DNA from: Lysobacter solisilvae
GTDB taxonomy: Bacteria; Pseudomonadota; Gammaproteobacteria; Xanthomonadales; Xanthomonadaceae
Length of the DNA stretch: 64,000 nt
Direction: 5' to 3'
Assembly (NCBI RefSeq): GCF_016613535.2
Contig: NZ_CP071518.1
Location: 868,001 to 932,000, forward strand
Shown here one piece after another: positions 1-8,584 of the stretch. The notes beneath the pieces were generated by a model that saw only the letters and a program-made list of their open reading frames with translations, was not told the origin of the DNA and did not search any database. The position numbers were made by a program, and so were the translations under genes. Position 1 is the first letter of the stretch. The number at the start of each line of letters is the position of its first letter.

Positions 1-2
1 GC

Positions 3-110
3 CGCGACCATGGCGCCCCGGGACTGCGGGTGGACTACGCCCCCACGTACTACGCGGCGTTCCTGATCGACCCCGACGGCAACAACGTCGAAGCGGTCAC
101 GATGAGCTGA
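3..110 (+). CDS. VOC (glyoxalase/bleomycin resistance) family protein, C-terminal fragment
   Basis: Only the last 35 residues lie in the window; the gene runs off the left edge. The tail has an aromatic pair followed by AAFLIDPDGNNVEAV, the typical final strand of vicinal-oxygen-chelate domains, where DPDGNxxE carries the metal-ligand glutamate. Members are glyoxalases, dioxygenases or antibiotic-binding proteins, and the substrate cannot be told from this fragment. VOC proteins often sit beside ArsR/SRPBCC pairs like the one that follows, but here the next genes are on the opposite strand. Confidence 0.8.
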   Translation, partial: RDHGAPGLRVDYAPTYYAAFLIDPDGNNVEAVTMS

Positions 111-145
111 GGCCGGGGACACGCCGGGCTGCAAAGCGCAATCGG

Positions 146-169
146 ATGCACCGGCTCAGGCCGGTGCAT
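146..169. terminator. Hairpin between convergent genes
   Basis: A perfect 9-bp inverted repeat (ATGCACCGG, 6-nt loop, CCGGTGCAT) lies between the VOC gene and the convergent SRPBCC gene. There is no T-run, so a role as terminator is inferred from position only. Confidence 0.3.
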
Positions 170-260
170 GTCGGGCCCGCTGGTTCACGCCAGGCCGTGA
201 CGCGGGGAGGGCACGACACCCTTCCCCACGTGCTCATGGCCGACCGGCGGACGCGACGGA

Positions 261-824
261 TCAGCCGGGAATGCGCGCGCCGTACTCGGCTTCCAGCGCG
301 GTATGGCGGTTCCAGAACGCCGGCGGCGCGCGGCCCTCCAGGCGGGCGTGCAGGATGTCCAGGTGGATGTGCCAGCCGGCGGAGATGCTCAGGGTCTGTT
401 CGCGCGAGGACAAGCGCGTGTGCGTGACCACGAGCCGCACGCGATCGCCCTCGGGGGTCAGTTCGAACAGCACATGCGAATCGCGATCGCCGAACGTGTA
501 GCCCAGGCAATGCGGGGGATCGAAGTGGGTCATCCGGTTTTCCATCCGGAACCCGTCGCGCATCTGCGCGTACTTCGGCGGCGGCCGGTCGTCGGGGGTG
601 GTGAGGTCGGCATGGTGGAACACGAGGTCCGCCCGTCCGCCCACGCGCGGCTCGAATTCGCCGCCGGCGAACCAGGTGGCGCGCAGGTCGGGCTGCACCA
701 GGTAATCCCAGACGCGCTGGACTGGACCGGGTAGCAGGCGCTCGATGCGGACGGTATCGGGCGCGGTCAGCACGCCGTAATCGTCGGCGTGGGCATCGGC
801 GGTGGCGCGGGGGGCAAGGCTCAT
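261..824 (-). CDS. SRPBCC / AHSA1-like domain protein
   Basis: The 187-residue protein matches the AHSA1 branch of the START/Bet v1 (SRPBCC) superfamily. It has the opening pattern TVRIERLLPGPVQRVWDYL, then RATWFAGGEFEPRVGG, and a late W-HIHLDILHARLEG helix. These proteins form a helix-grip hydrophobic pocket; the ligand is unknown. The start was chosen at 824 because this ATG overlaps the TGA of the upstream ArsR gene by 4 bp (ATGA), implying translational coupling. ArsR plus SRPBCC pairs are common in Proteobacteria, and the regulator probably controls this partner as well as itself. Confidence 0.85.
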   Translation of the reverse strand: MSLAPRATADAHADDYGVLTAPDTVRIERLLPGPVQRVWDYLVQPDLRATWFAGGEFEPRVGGRADLVFHHADLTTPDDRPPPKYAQMRDGFRMENRMTHFDPPHCLGYTFGDRDSHVLFELTPEGDRVRLVVTHTRLSSREQTLSISAGWHIHLDILHARLEGRAPPAFWNRHTALEAEYGARIPG

Positions 825-1171
825 GGCGTGGGTCTCCGGGGGGCGGGGGAAGCGGCGTCCTCCGCCTCGAGGGCGGACTGCAGGGCGTCGAGGCGGTCGT
901 TCCAGAAGCGGGTGTAGTGCGCGATCCATTCCGCCCCCGCGTGCAGGCCCCGTGCTTCGAGGCGGCAGGTGTGGGTGCGGCCCTGGATGTCGCGGGACAG
1001 CAGGCCGGCGCGTTCGAGCACCTGGATGTGCTTGGACGCCGCGGCCAGCGACATCGAGTAGGGGGCGGCCAGTTCGCCCACGGTGCGGGGCTGCTCGGCG
1101 AGGGCCTGCAGCATTGCGCGCCGCGTGGGATCGGCGAGGGCGCGAAAGACGGAATCGAGATCATCAACCAT
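821..1171 (-). CDS. ArsR-family winged-helix transcriptional regulator
   Basis: The 116-residue protein is a compact ArsR/SmtB-type regulator. It begins DLDSVFRALADPTRRAMLQ, the family hallmark, and has a recognition helix around MSLAAASKHIQVLERAGLL (about residues 39-57). No cysteine pair for metal binding is present, so it belongs to the non-metal group usually linked to SRPBCC partners. It is first in a two-gene operon with the SRPBCC gene. Two TCAACC-N4-GGTTGA palindromes cover its promoter and start codon, indicating autorepression. The predicted transcription start is at or next to the ATG, so the mRNA is probably leaderless. Confidence 0.9.
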   Translation of the reverse strand: MVDDLDSVFRALADPTRRAMLQALAEQPRTVGELAAPYSMSLAAASKHIQVLERAGLLSRDIQGRTHTCRLEARGLHAGAEWIAHYTRFWNDRLDALQSALEAEDAASPAPRRPTP

Positions 1172-1179
1172 GCGGTTGA
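1164..1179. promoter_or_regulatory. Putative ArsR operator 1
   Basis: Perfect inverted repeat TCAACC-ATGC-GGTTGA. It spans the ArsR start codon (1169-1171) and touches the -10 element. Its centre is exactly 40 bp from operator 2. Confidence 0.7.
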
Positions 1180-1207
1180 ATTTAGTCCCGGGCGCGACCT
1201 ATGTCAA
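1179..1207 (-). promoter_or_regulatory. Sigma-70 promoter of the arsR-SRPBCC operon
   Basis: On the minus strand a consensus -35 TTGACA (1207-1202) is followed by a 17-bp spacer and a -10 TAAATT (1184-1179). A start about 7 nt further on falls at 1171-1172, the first base of the ATG, which predicts a leaderless transcript. Both boxes are overlapped by the two operators. Confidence 0.7.
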
Positions 1208-1219
1208 CCATCAGGTTGA
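1204..1219. promoter_or_regulatory. Putative ArsR operator 2
   Basis: Perfect inverted repeat TCAACC-ATCA-GGTTGA, with the same arms as operator 1. It overlaps the -35 hexamer, so binding would block RNA polymerase. Confidence 0.7.
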
Positions 1220-1343
1220 ATTAATTCGAGATGGCAAAGCCCGTCGGCGGCTCCGGACCTTGCTGTGCGCGGGTCGGGCCGCGCCCGGCGGCTCCGGAGG
1301 CCTGACGGCGAGCCGCGCTGATTTCGGGTGCAGCGCGCAAGAA

Positions 1344-1373
1344 CAGGCCCGGGCGAGCGGTCGCCCGGGCCTG
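1344..1373 (-). terminator. Rho-independent-like terminator of the DUF4142 gene
   Basis: Perfect 13-bp stem (CAGGCCCGGGCGA / TCGCCCGGGCCTG) with a GCGG loop, 22 nt beyond the DUF4142 stop codon. The trailing sequence on the minus strand is TTCTTGCGC, so the U-tract is weak. Confidence 0.5.
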
Positions 1374-1394
1374 ACGCAGGCCTTGCCTGCGGGA

Positions 1395-2033
1395 TTACTT
1401 GCCCGCCTGGAGCTTCTTCGCCGCGTCCAGATGCTTGGCCACCGCCGCGCGCGTCGCGGTGAAGTGGGCCTTGACCGCGTCGTCCGCGGCAGCGGGCATC
1501 AGCGTGCCGTCGATCAGGGCCAGCACGTCGGTGTGGCCTTTCACCATGGCTTCGACGTAGGCCTTCTCGTACTCGGCGCCGCTGAGCGCTCCAAGCGCGG
1601 CCATCTCGGCGTCGGCCTGCGTGCGCATTTCCATCGCCTGCGTGCCTTCGGTCGCCGTGCCCAGCGCGCGGGTGTCGGCGAGGTTCTTGCCGTGGTCGGT
1701 CTTCATCATGTTGGCGAACGCAAGCACGTCACCGGTGACCTTCTTGGCGATCGCCTGCTCGGCGGCGGCCACCTCGTGTTCGTTGGCGGCTATCAGCAGA
1801 CCCAGCGCATCGGCCTGAGCGGTCGCTCCGGGTGCCGGAGCCGACGTCGGCGGCGTGTCCGTGGTATCGGGTGCCGGCGGTGCGTTGACGTCAGGCGCGG
1901 GCGCGGCCGGTGCGACGACCTCGTCGGAAGGCGTGGGAGCGGTGTCGTCTTCCTGGGCACGACGATCGCCGCAGGCACCCAGCAGCAGGGCGGGCAGGAC
2001 GAGCGCCAGGTAATGGCGGGTCGGACGCAACAT
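1395..2033 (-). CDS. DUF4142 family lipoprotein
   Basis: The 212-residue protein has a lipoprotein signal (LLLGAC, Cys21), then a Pro/Ala/Thr-rich linker to about residue 70. A helical DUF4142 domain follows, with NEHEVAAAEQAIAKK, FANMMKTDHGKN and a C-terminal TATRAAVAKHLDAAKKL. DUF4142 is a ferritin-like helical bundle of unknown function found in the envelope of many soil and plant bacteria. The start at 2033 is backed by a GAGGAG ribosome binding site 7 nt upstream and places the signal peptide at the N-terminus. It appears monocistronic, with a strong hairpin downstream. Confidence 0.85.
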   Translation of the reverse strand: MLRPTRHYLALVLPALLLGACGDRRAQEDDTAPTPSDEVVAPAAPAPDVNAPPAPDTTDTPPTSAPAPGATAQADALGLLIAANEHEVAAAEQAIAKKVTGDVLAFANMMKTDHGKNLADTRALGTATEGTQAMEMRTQADAEMAALGALSGAEYEKAYVEAMVKGHTDVLALIDGTLMPAAADDAVKAHFTATRAAVAKHLDAAKKLQAGK

Positions 2034-2196
2034 GGGGCTTCTCCTCGGGCGCCGGAACGTCGGCACCCTTTGTGCGCAGCAGCCTAGGACGTGAACGGTC
2101 AATGCAAGGTGGTGGCGGCCGTGGCGCGGCATCGCGATCTGTTCACCTGCTCCGCGCAACGCTGAATGCGCGCGAGCGGCGCGGACGAGGAAGGCC

Positions 2197-4353
2197 ATGC
2201 GCTCCAGGAGCCCACCCCCGGCGATCGGCGCCCTGCTGGCGAGTTCCTTGTTCGCCGGCGCGTCCGCCCAGGCGGGTCCGGTTGCACCGTCCGCTCCCGG
2301 TCCGGGCGACATCGTGACGCTCGACCGCGTGCAGGTCAGCGCGACGCGCACGCCACAGGCCACGCTCGACACACCGGCCGCGGTCAGCGTGGTGCGGCCG
2401 GCCGACCGCCCTGGCACGCTCGGGGTGAACCTTTCCGAACAGCTGCCGGCCGTGCCCGGCGTACTCGCGCGCAGCCGGCAGAACCATGCGCAGGACGAAC
2501 AGATCTCGATCCGCGGGTTCGGCACGCGCGCGAGTTTCGGCATCCGTGGCGCGCGGCTCTACGTCGACGGCGTGCCGGCCACGATGCCCGACGGGCAGGG
2601 CCAAGTCTCGCACTTTCCACTGGCGCAGGCCGAGCGCATCGAAGTGCTGCGCGGCCCGTTCTCGGCGCTGTACGGCAACGTGGCTGGCGGCGTCGTGCAG
2701 CTGTTCACCACGGCGGGCCAGGCGCCGGGAGCGGTCGGGGCGCGGCTGGCGGCCGGCAGTTTCGGCAGCTACCGGCTCGACGTGGACGCGGGCGACGCGG
2801 TCGGCGCGTCCGACTACACGCTGGCCCTGGGCCACTTCAGCACCGACGGATATCGCGACCACAGCGCGGCGCGCCGGTCGTCGTTCAACACGCGCATGGG
2901 GCTGCAGCGCGACGCGACCCGGCTCACGCTGCTGGCCAATGCGCTGCACGCGCCCGATGCGCAGGATCCTCTCGGGCTCGACCGCGCGCAGTTCGACGCG
3001 GATCCGCGCCAGGCCACGGCCGGCGCGCATGCCTTCGACACCCGCAAGTCGGTCGCGCAGCACCAGGTGGGAGCGGTGTTCGAACAGGACCTGACGTCCG
3101 CCGCACAGCTGCGCGTGCTCGGCTACGCCGGCCGGCGCGAGATCACCCAATACCTAGCCATCCCGGTGGCGACGCAGCGCAACCCGCTCAGCGGCGGCGG
3201 CGTGATCGACCTGGATTCGCCCTTCGGCGGCGTGGACCTGCGGGTGACCGACACGACCACGCTGGGTGGACGGCCCCTGGAATGGACGGCGGGTATCGCC
3301 TATGACCGCCAGCACCAGCACCGACGCGGATACGAGAACTTCGTCGGTGATGAGCTAGGCGTGCGCGGTGCATTGCGTCTGCAGCAGGACGACCGGGTCG
3401 ACGCCTTCGACCAGTACGCGCAGGCGACCTGGATCCCGGCGCCCGCGTGGACCCTGATGGCCGGGTTGCGCCGCAGCCGCGTGCGCTTCCGATCGCACGA
3501 CGCCTACATCACCACCGACAACCCCGACGACAGCGGCGCGCTGGAATTCGACGCCGTCTCGCCCGTCGCGGGCCTGGGCTGGCGCGTCAGGCCGCGCACC
3601 CTGGTATTCGCGGCCTGGGGACGCGGCTTCGAGACGCCGACCTTCAACGAACTGGGTTACCGCGCCGATGGCGGCAGCGGCTTGAATCTGGCGCTGCGCG
3701 CCGCGCGTTCGCGCCATGCCGAAGCCGGCGTGCGACATGCCTCGGGCCGCAAGCGCGCGGAGCTGGTGGTGTTCCGCGCCGATACCCGCGACGAACTCAC
3801 GGTCAACACCAGCAGTGGCGGCCGCACCACGTTCCAGAACGTTCCGCGGGCCCGTCGCCGCGGAGTGGAAGCGAGCACGGATTGGCCGCTGTCGGCGCAG
3901 TGGGATGCCCAGCTTGCCGTGACCTGGCTCGATGCCCGCTTCGGAGCGGATTTCCTGACCTGCGCGGGCACGCCCTGCGCCTCGGCGACGGTACCGGTCG
4001 CCGCCGGTACGCGCATTCCCGGCGTCCCGCGCACCAGCGCGTTCGCCGCCCTGCGCTGGCAAGCCGCGCAAGGCTGGCATGCGCGGCTCGAAGCGCAACA
4101 CGTCGCCGCGGCAAGCGTGAACAACCTCGACGACGAACGTGCCGCCGGCTACACCGTGATCAACCTGATGGCTGGTTACCGCTGGCGTCGGGGCGCCGAT
4201 GAGGCCGACGCGTTCCTCACCGTGGGCAATGTGGGCGATCGCGACTACGCCGGTTCGGTGATCGTCAACGAAGGCAACCGGCGCTACTACGAACCCGCCC
4301 CCGGGCGAAATTTCACGGTGGGAATTTCATGGCGTTGGGGCGGCTCCCACTGA
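2197..4353 (+). CDS. TonB-dependent outer-membrane receptor
   Basis: The 718-residue protein has a signal peptide (cleavage near ASAQA, residue 25), then a TonB-box region around DRVQVSATRTP. A plug domain follows with EQISIRGFGTRASFGIRG, LYVDGVPATMPDG and ERIEVLRGPFSALYG (about residues 50-165). The rest is a 22-strand beta-barrel rich in alternating aromatics. The substrate is unknown. RBS GAGGAAGG precedes the ATG. It lies 123 bp before a PQQ-type sugar dehydrogenase on the same strand, an arrangement that could serve uptake and oxidation of the same compound, but that link is inference. Confidence 0.93.
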   Translation: MRSRSPPPAIGALLASSLFAGASAQAGPVAPSAPGPGDIVTLDRVQVSATRTPQATLDTPAAVSVVRPADRPGTLGVNLSEQLPAVPGVLARSRQNHAQDEQISIRGFGTRASFGIRGARLYVDGVPATMPDGQGQVSHFPLAQAERIEVLRGPFSALYGNVAGGVVQLFTTAGQAPGAVGARLAAGSFGSYRLDVDAGDAVGASDYTLALGHFSTDGYRDHSAARRSSFNTRMGLQRDATRLTLLANALHAPDAQDPLGLDRAQFDADPRQATAGAHAFDTRKSVAQHQVGAVFEQDLTSAAQLRVLGYAGRREITQYLAIPVATQRNPLSGGGVIDLDSPFGGVDLRVTDTTTLGGRPLEWTAGIAYDRQHQHRRGYENFVGDELGVRGALRLQQDDRVDAFDQYAQATWIPAPAWTLMAGLRRSRVRFRSHDAYITTDNPDDSGALEFDAVSPVAGLGWRVRPRTLVFAAWGRGFETPTFNELGYRADGGSGLNLALRAARSRHAEAGVRHASGRKRAELVVFRADTRDELTVNTSSGGRTTFQNVPRARRRGVEASTDWPLSAQWDAQLAVTWLDARFGADFLTCAGTPCASATVPVAAGTRIPGVPRTSAFAALRWQAAQGWHARLEAQHVAAASVNNLDDERAAGYTVINLMAGYRWRRGADEADAFLTVGNVGDRDYAGSVIVNEGNRRYYEPAPGRNFTVGISWRWGGSH

Positions 4354-4476
4354 GCCCTACGCACCGTTCACGGCGCCGTGCGCGGCTCACGTCGACTTGA
4401 TGACGCCCGGTCCATTGTCTCGACGCGGGCGGGGCCTGCACGACGGTTCCGCATCCTCCTTGGAGACACATCCGTC

Positions 4477-5802
4477 ATGGCTACCCGACCCCCCACATTC
4501 CGCCTGACTCTGCTCGCCCTTGCGCTGCTCACCGGATGCAGCGGATGTGGCGAGACGGCGCAGCTTGTCGCGCGTCAGGACACCGGCCCCGATCCCGTTC
4601 TGGCCGAACCGGCCACGTCCCTGATCCCGACGGTGAAGGTCGCCACCGCGATCGGCTGGCCGGCGGGGGTCACGCCGACGGCCGCGGCGGGCTTCAAGGT
4701 CAACGCATTCGCCACCGGCCTGGTGCATCCGCGCTGGGTCTACGTGCTGCCCAATGGCGACGTGCTGGTCGCCGAGACCAACCGCCCCGCCACGCCGGAT
4801 CCGCCGGCCAATCCGCTGCGCGGTGCGGCGATGAAGTCGGCGTTCGAGAAGGCCGGTGCCGCCGTGCCCAGTCCCAACCGCATCACCCTGCTGCGCGACG
4901 GCGACGGCGATGGCGTGGCCGAGACCAAGGCCGTGTTCCTGCAGGACCTGGTCTCGCCGTTCGGCATGGCGCTGGTGGGCGACCGCTTCTACGTGGCCAA
5001 TGCCGATGCGATCGTGCACGTGCCCTACCGCTCGGGCGAGACGAGCATTACCGCCATCCCGGTCAAGCTGGCCGATCTGCCCGGCGCGCCGCGCAACCAC
5101 CACTGGACGAAGTCGCTGGTGGCCAATGCCGATGGCTCGAAGCTGTATGTCGGCGTGGGATCCAACAGCAACATCGGCGAGAACGGCATGGACGTCGAGG
5201 TCGGCCGCGCCGCGATCCACGAGATCGACACGGCCACCGGCGCGGGTCGCGTCTATGCCAGCGGGCTGCGCAATCCGGTCGGCCTGGACTGGCAGGGCGG
5301 CACGCTGTGGACCGTGGTGAACGAACGTGACGAACTGGGCAGCGACCTGGTGCCGGACTACCTGACCTCGGTGCGTCCCGGTGCGTTCTATGGCTGGCCC
5401 TACAGCTATTACGGCGCCCACATGGATACCCGTGTCGAGCCGCAGGATCCGCAGAAGGTGGCCGCGGCGATCAAGCCCGACTACGCGCTCGGCTCGCACG
5501 TGGCACCCCTGGGCCTGGCCTTCTACGACGGCACGCTGCTGCCGGCGCGCTATCGCGGCGGCGCCTTCATCGGCCTGCATGGTTCGTGGAACCGCGATCC
5601 GCCCAACGGCTATCGCGTGGTGTTCGTGCCTTTCGCGGGCGGGCGTCCGCAGGGTGCGATCGAAGACGTGCTGGTCGACTTCCTCGACGGGCAGGGCAAC
5701 GCGCGAGGCCGTCCGGTCGGCGTGGCGGTGGACGCGCGCGGCGCGGTCCTGGTCGCCGACGACGTCGGCAACACCATCTGGCGGGTGACCCCGGCGAAGT
5801 AG
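4477..5802 (+). CDS. PQQ-dependent sugar dehydrogenase (sorbosone dehydrogenase family) lipoprotein
   Basis: The 441-residue protein starts with a lipobox (LLTGC, Cys21), so it is expected to be membrane-anchored in the periplasm. The body is a six-bladed propeller of the soluble glucose/sorbosone dehydrogenase type. Visible motifs are GLVHPRWVYVLPNGDVLVAE, NHHWTKSLVANADGSKLY, ASGLRNPVGLDW, NERDELGSDLVPDYL, FYGWPYSYYG and GGAFIGLHGSWNR. Family members use PQQ to oxidise aldoses or sorbosone. No PQQ biosynthesis genes are in the window. The start is chosen because it places the lipobox correctly and has GGAG upstream. Confidence 0.87.
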   Translation: MATRPPTFRLTLLALALLTGCSGCGETAQLVARQDTGPDPVLAEPATSLIPTVKVATAIGWPAGVTPTAAAGFKVNAFATGLVHPRWVYVLPNGDVLVAETNRPATPDPPANPLRGAAMKSAFEKAGAAVPSPNRITLLRDGDGDGVAETKAVFLQDLVSPFGMALVGDRFYVANADAIVHVPYRSGETSITAIPVKLADLPGAPRNHHWTKSLVANADGSKLYVGVGSNSNIGENGMDVEVGRAAIHEIDTATGAGRVYASGLRNPVGLDWQGGTLWTVVNERDELGSDLVPDYLTSVRPGAFYGWPYSYYGAHMDTRVEPQDPQKVAAAIKPDYALGSHVAPLGLAFYDGTLLPARYRGGAFIGLHGSWNRDPPNGYRVVFVPFAGGRPQGAIEDVLVDFLDGQGNARGRPVGVAVDARGAVLVADDVGNTIWRVTPAK

Positions 5803-5886
5803 TGCGCGCGGCGGTGCATGGCGCAATGCGTCAGAGCCCGGGAAGTGGCCGTGCCTACAATGCGGCCACACCACCGGAGCCGGCCC

Positions 5887-7521
5887 ATGTCCCTTGCTCT
5901 CTCGCGCGTTCCCGTTCCCGTCAACGAACCGGTGCGCGGCTACGCGCCCGGCACCGCCGAACGTGCCAGCCTGAAGCGCGCACTGGCGGACCTGTCGGCC
6001 AACCGAGTCGAGATGCCGCTGGTGATCGACGGCCGGGACGTGCACACCGGCCGCATGGGCCAGGCGGTGATGCCCCACCGCCATGCGCACGTGCTGGGCA
6101 CGTTCCACCAGGGCGGCGCGGCGGAAGTCGACGCCGCCATCGAAGCCGCGTTGCGGGCGCGACGCGACTGGGCCGCCCTGCCCTGGGAAGCACGCGCCGC
6201 GGTGTTCCTCAAGGCCGCCGACCTGCTGCAGGGTCCGTATCGTGACGTGCTCAACGCGGCCACGATGCTCGGCCAGAGCAAGACCTGCCACCAGGCCGAG
6301 ATCGACAGCGCCTGCGAGCTGATCGATTTCTTCCGTTTCAACGTCGCCTTCTACGAACAGCTGCTGCGCGAGCAGCCACAGAGCTCGCCGGGCATGTGGA
6401 ACCGGATGGAGCACCGCCCGCTGGAGGGATTCGTCTTCGCGGTGTCGCCGTTCAATTTCACTTCGATCGCAGGCAACCTGCCCACCGCCCCCGCGCTGTG
6501 CGGCAACACGGTGGTGTGGAAGCCGGCAAGCACGGCGGTCTACAGCGCCCACTTCCTGATGAAGCTGTTCAAGGAGGCCGGCCTGCCCGACGGCGTGATC
6601 AATCTGGTGACCGGCAGTGGCGCGGACGTGGGCGACCCCGTGCTGGCCCACCGGCAGCTGGCCGGCGTCCATTTCACCGGTTCGACGCCCGTATTCCACC
6701 GGATGTGGCGTACCGTCGGCGCCAACATCGACCGTTACGCGGGCTACCCGCGCCTGGTGGGCGAGACGGGCGGCAAGGATTTCATCGTCGCGCACGCCAG
6801 TGCCGATCCCGTGGCGCTGGCCACGGCCATGATCCGCGGCGCCTTCGAGTACCAGGGCCAGAAATGCTCGGCGGCCAGCCGCGCCTACGTGCCCGACACG
6901 CTGTGGCCGCAGGTGCGCGACGCGCTCGTGGCGCAGGTCGATGGCATCGCGATGGGCGATGTCGGCGAGTTCTCCAACTTCATGGGCGCGGTGATCGACG
7001 CGGCGAGCTTCGAGAAGCAGCGCTCCGCGATCGAGGAGGCACGCTCCTCGCCCGATGCCAGCATCCTGGTCGGCGGCGCGTGCGATGACAGCGAAGGCTG
7101 GTTCGTCAGGCCTACCGTGATCGTCACCACCAACCCGGCCTACCGCACGATGTGCGAGGAGCTGTTCGGCCCCGTGCTCACGGTGCATGTGTACCAGGCG
7201 CCCCACTGGGTCGAGACGCTGGACGTGGTCGATCGCACCAGTCCGTACGCGCTGACCGGCGCCATCTTCGCCCAGGACCGCTACGCCATCGAGCAAGGCC
7301 TGGATCGCCTTCGAAACGCGGCGGGCAACTTCTACATCAACGACAAACCCACCGGCGCCGTGGTGGGGCAGCAGCCCTTCGGCGGCGCGCGCGCCTCGGG
7401 CACCAACGACAAGGCCGGCTCGCTGCTCAACCTGCTGCGCTGGATCAGTCCGCGCAGCATCAAGGAAACCTTCGTGCCGCCGCGGCAGTACGCATATCCA
7501 TTCATGGGCGAGGACCGGTAG
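5887..7521 (+). CDS. pruA: L-glutamate gamma-semialdehyde (1-pyrroline-5-carboxylate) dehydrogenase
   Basis: The 544-residue aldehyde dehydrogenase matches the monofunctional P5C dehydrogenase group, which oxidises glutamate semialdehyde to glutamate with NAD+ in proline catabolism. Supporting motifs are FAVSPFNFTSIAGNL, VVWKPASTA, HFTGSTPVF, the general base Glu293 in LVGETGGKDF and the nucleophile Cys327 in YQGQKCSAASR. Near the C-terminus are NFYINDKPTGAVVGQQPFGG and SGTNDKAGS. Length fits the family (about 540). The track could begin at upstream codons, but the ATG at 5887 has GGAG about 10 nt before it. No putA is nearby. Confidence 0.9.
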   Translation: MSLALSRVPVPVNEPVRGYAPGTAERASLKRALADLSANRVEMPLVIDGRDVHTGRMGQAVMPHRHAHVLGTFHQGGAAEVDAAIEAALRARRDWAALPWEARAAVFLKAADLLQGPYRDVLNAATMLGQSKTCHQAEIDSACELIDFFRFNVAFYEQLLREQPQSSPGMWNRMEHRPLEGFVFAVSPFNFTSIAGNLPTAPALCGNTVVWKPASTAVYSAHFLMKLFKEAGLPDGVINLVTGSGADVGDPVLAHRQLAGVHFTGSTPVFHRMWRTVGANIDRYAGYPRLVGETGGKDFIVAHASADPVALATAMIRGAFEYQGQKCSAASRAYVPDTLWPQVRDALVAQVDGIAMGDVGEFSNFMGAVIDAASFEKQRSAIEEARSSPDASILVGGACDDSEGWFVRPTVIVTTNPAYRTMCEELFGPVLTVHVYQAPHWVETLDVVDRTSPYALTGAIFAQDRYAIEQGLDRLRNAAGNFYINDKPTGAVVGQQPFGGARASGTNDKAGSLLNLLRWISPRSIKETFVPPRQYAYPFMGEDR

Positions 7522-7778
7522 GCGGCGGCATCGGCGCGCACTGGGAACGCCTGCGGCAGCCCCTTGTGCCGGTCTGCGCGGGTCGCGGCGAGGTACCGAC
7601 CTTTAGGCGACCTTCCGGCCTGCGGACCGCCGCATGGCCGGCGAAGTTCCTGTACTGAAAAGTTCACAATTCAGGTGGGATTCGGTGCGGGCTCGGATAC
7701 TGGACTCTCCCGACCGCACGGTTTTCCTGTTCAGCAACTTGTGCGAGTCGGCCCCACAACAAAAGAGGCCTAGACCTT

Positions 7779-8366
7779 ATGAAGCGCACCCTGCTTGCCC
7801 TGACCCTCCTCGCCGCCCTTCCCTTCGCCGCCTCGGCCGCCGAGGGCGTGTCCTACAACTACGTCGAAGGCGGTTACATCGGCACGAACGGCGACAACGC
7901 CGACGCCGATGGCTGGACTGTCGGCGGATCGGCCGCCATCGCGGAGAACTTCCACCTGTTCGGCAGCTACGACGCCCAGGAAGGCGACGATTTCACCTTC
8001 GGCGGCGTCGGCTTTGATGGCCCCGAAGTGGACCACTGGCGCGCCGGCGTGGGCTACAACCACCAGATCACGCCCAAGGTCGACCTGCTGACGCGGGTGG
8101 CCTACGAGAAGTACGACGTCGACTTCGACGGCTTCGATTCCTCCGAGGACGGCTACAGCGTCGAAGCCGGCGTCCGCGGCGCGATGACCCCGAACCTGGA
8201 AGGCTACGCGCTGGCCGGCTACGAGGACGCCGAGAACTACGACGGCGACTTCTACGGCCGCGTGGGCGCCCAGGTGAAGTTCAACCAGACCTGGGGCATC
8301 ACCGGCGACGTGAAGTTCGCCGACGGCGATACGCAGTACTTCGTCGGTCCCCGCATCAGCTTCTGA
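7779..8366 (+). CDS. Ax21-family outer-membrane beta-barrel protein
   Basis: The 195-residue protein has a clean signal peptide ending ALPFAASA, and the mature part begins AEGVSYNYVEGGYIGTN. This strongly resembles the Xanthomonas/Stenotrophomonas Ax21 family, whose members are secreted or carried in outer-membrane vesicles. The mature chain shows alternating strands typical of an eight-stranded barrel, is very acidic (many D and E), and ends in an aromatic Phe (RISF), the usual signal for the BAM machinery. The earlier claim that Ax21 is the elicitor of rice Xa21 was retracted; its role is unsettled. RBS AGAGG precedes the ATG, and a strong terminator follows. Confidence 0.82.
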   Translation: MKRTLLALTLLAALPFAASAAEGVSYNYVEGGYIGTNGDNADADGWTVGGSAAIAENFHLFGSYDAQEGDDFTFGGVGFDGPEVDHWRAGVGYNHQITPKVDLLTRVAYEKYDVDFDGFDSSEDGYSVEAGVRGAMTPNLEGYALAGYEDAENYDGDFYGRVGAQVKFNQTWGITGDVKFADGDTQYFVGPRISF

Positions 8367-8416
8367 TCCACCCGGAATCCACGACGAAATCTCTCTCTCC
8401 CCTGACGTCGTGATTC

Positions 8417-8444
8417 AAGCCCGGCCCCGGCCGGGCTTTTTTTT
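8417..8444 (+). terminator. Intrinsic terminator after the Ax21-like gene
   Basis: AAGCCCGGC and GCCGGGCTT form a stem with a 4-nt loop, directly followed by an eight-base T-run (8437-8444). It lies 50 nt after the stop codon. Confidence 0.92.
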
Positions 8445-8584
8445 GCCCCCCGCCCCGGCAGCGCCGACGGCGCCCGGCCCCCGAGCCGCCGGCTGGGTGG
8501 TGCACCCGGACTGCCGCGCCCCGCGACGCGCGGCGCGGTACGCTGCCATCTCGCGGTCCATCGTCCACACCCCGGGGAAACCAC

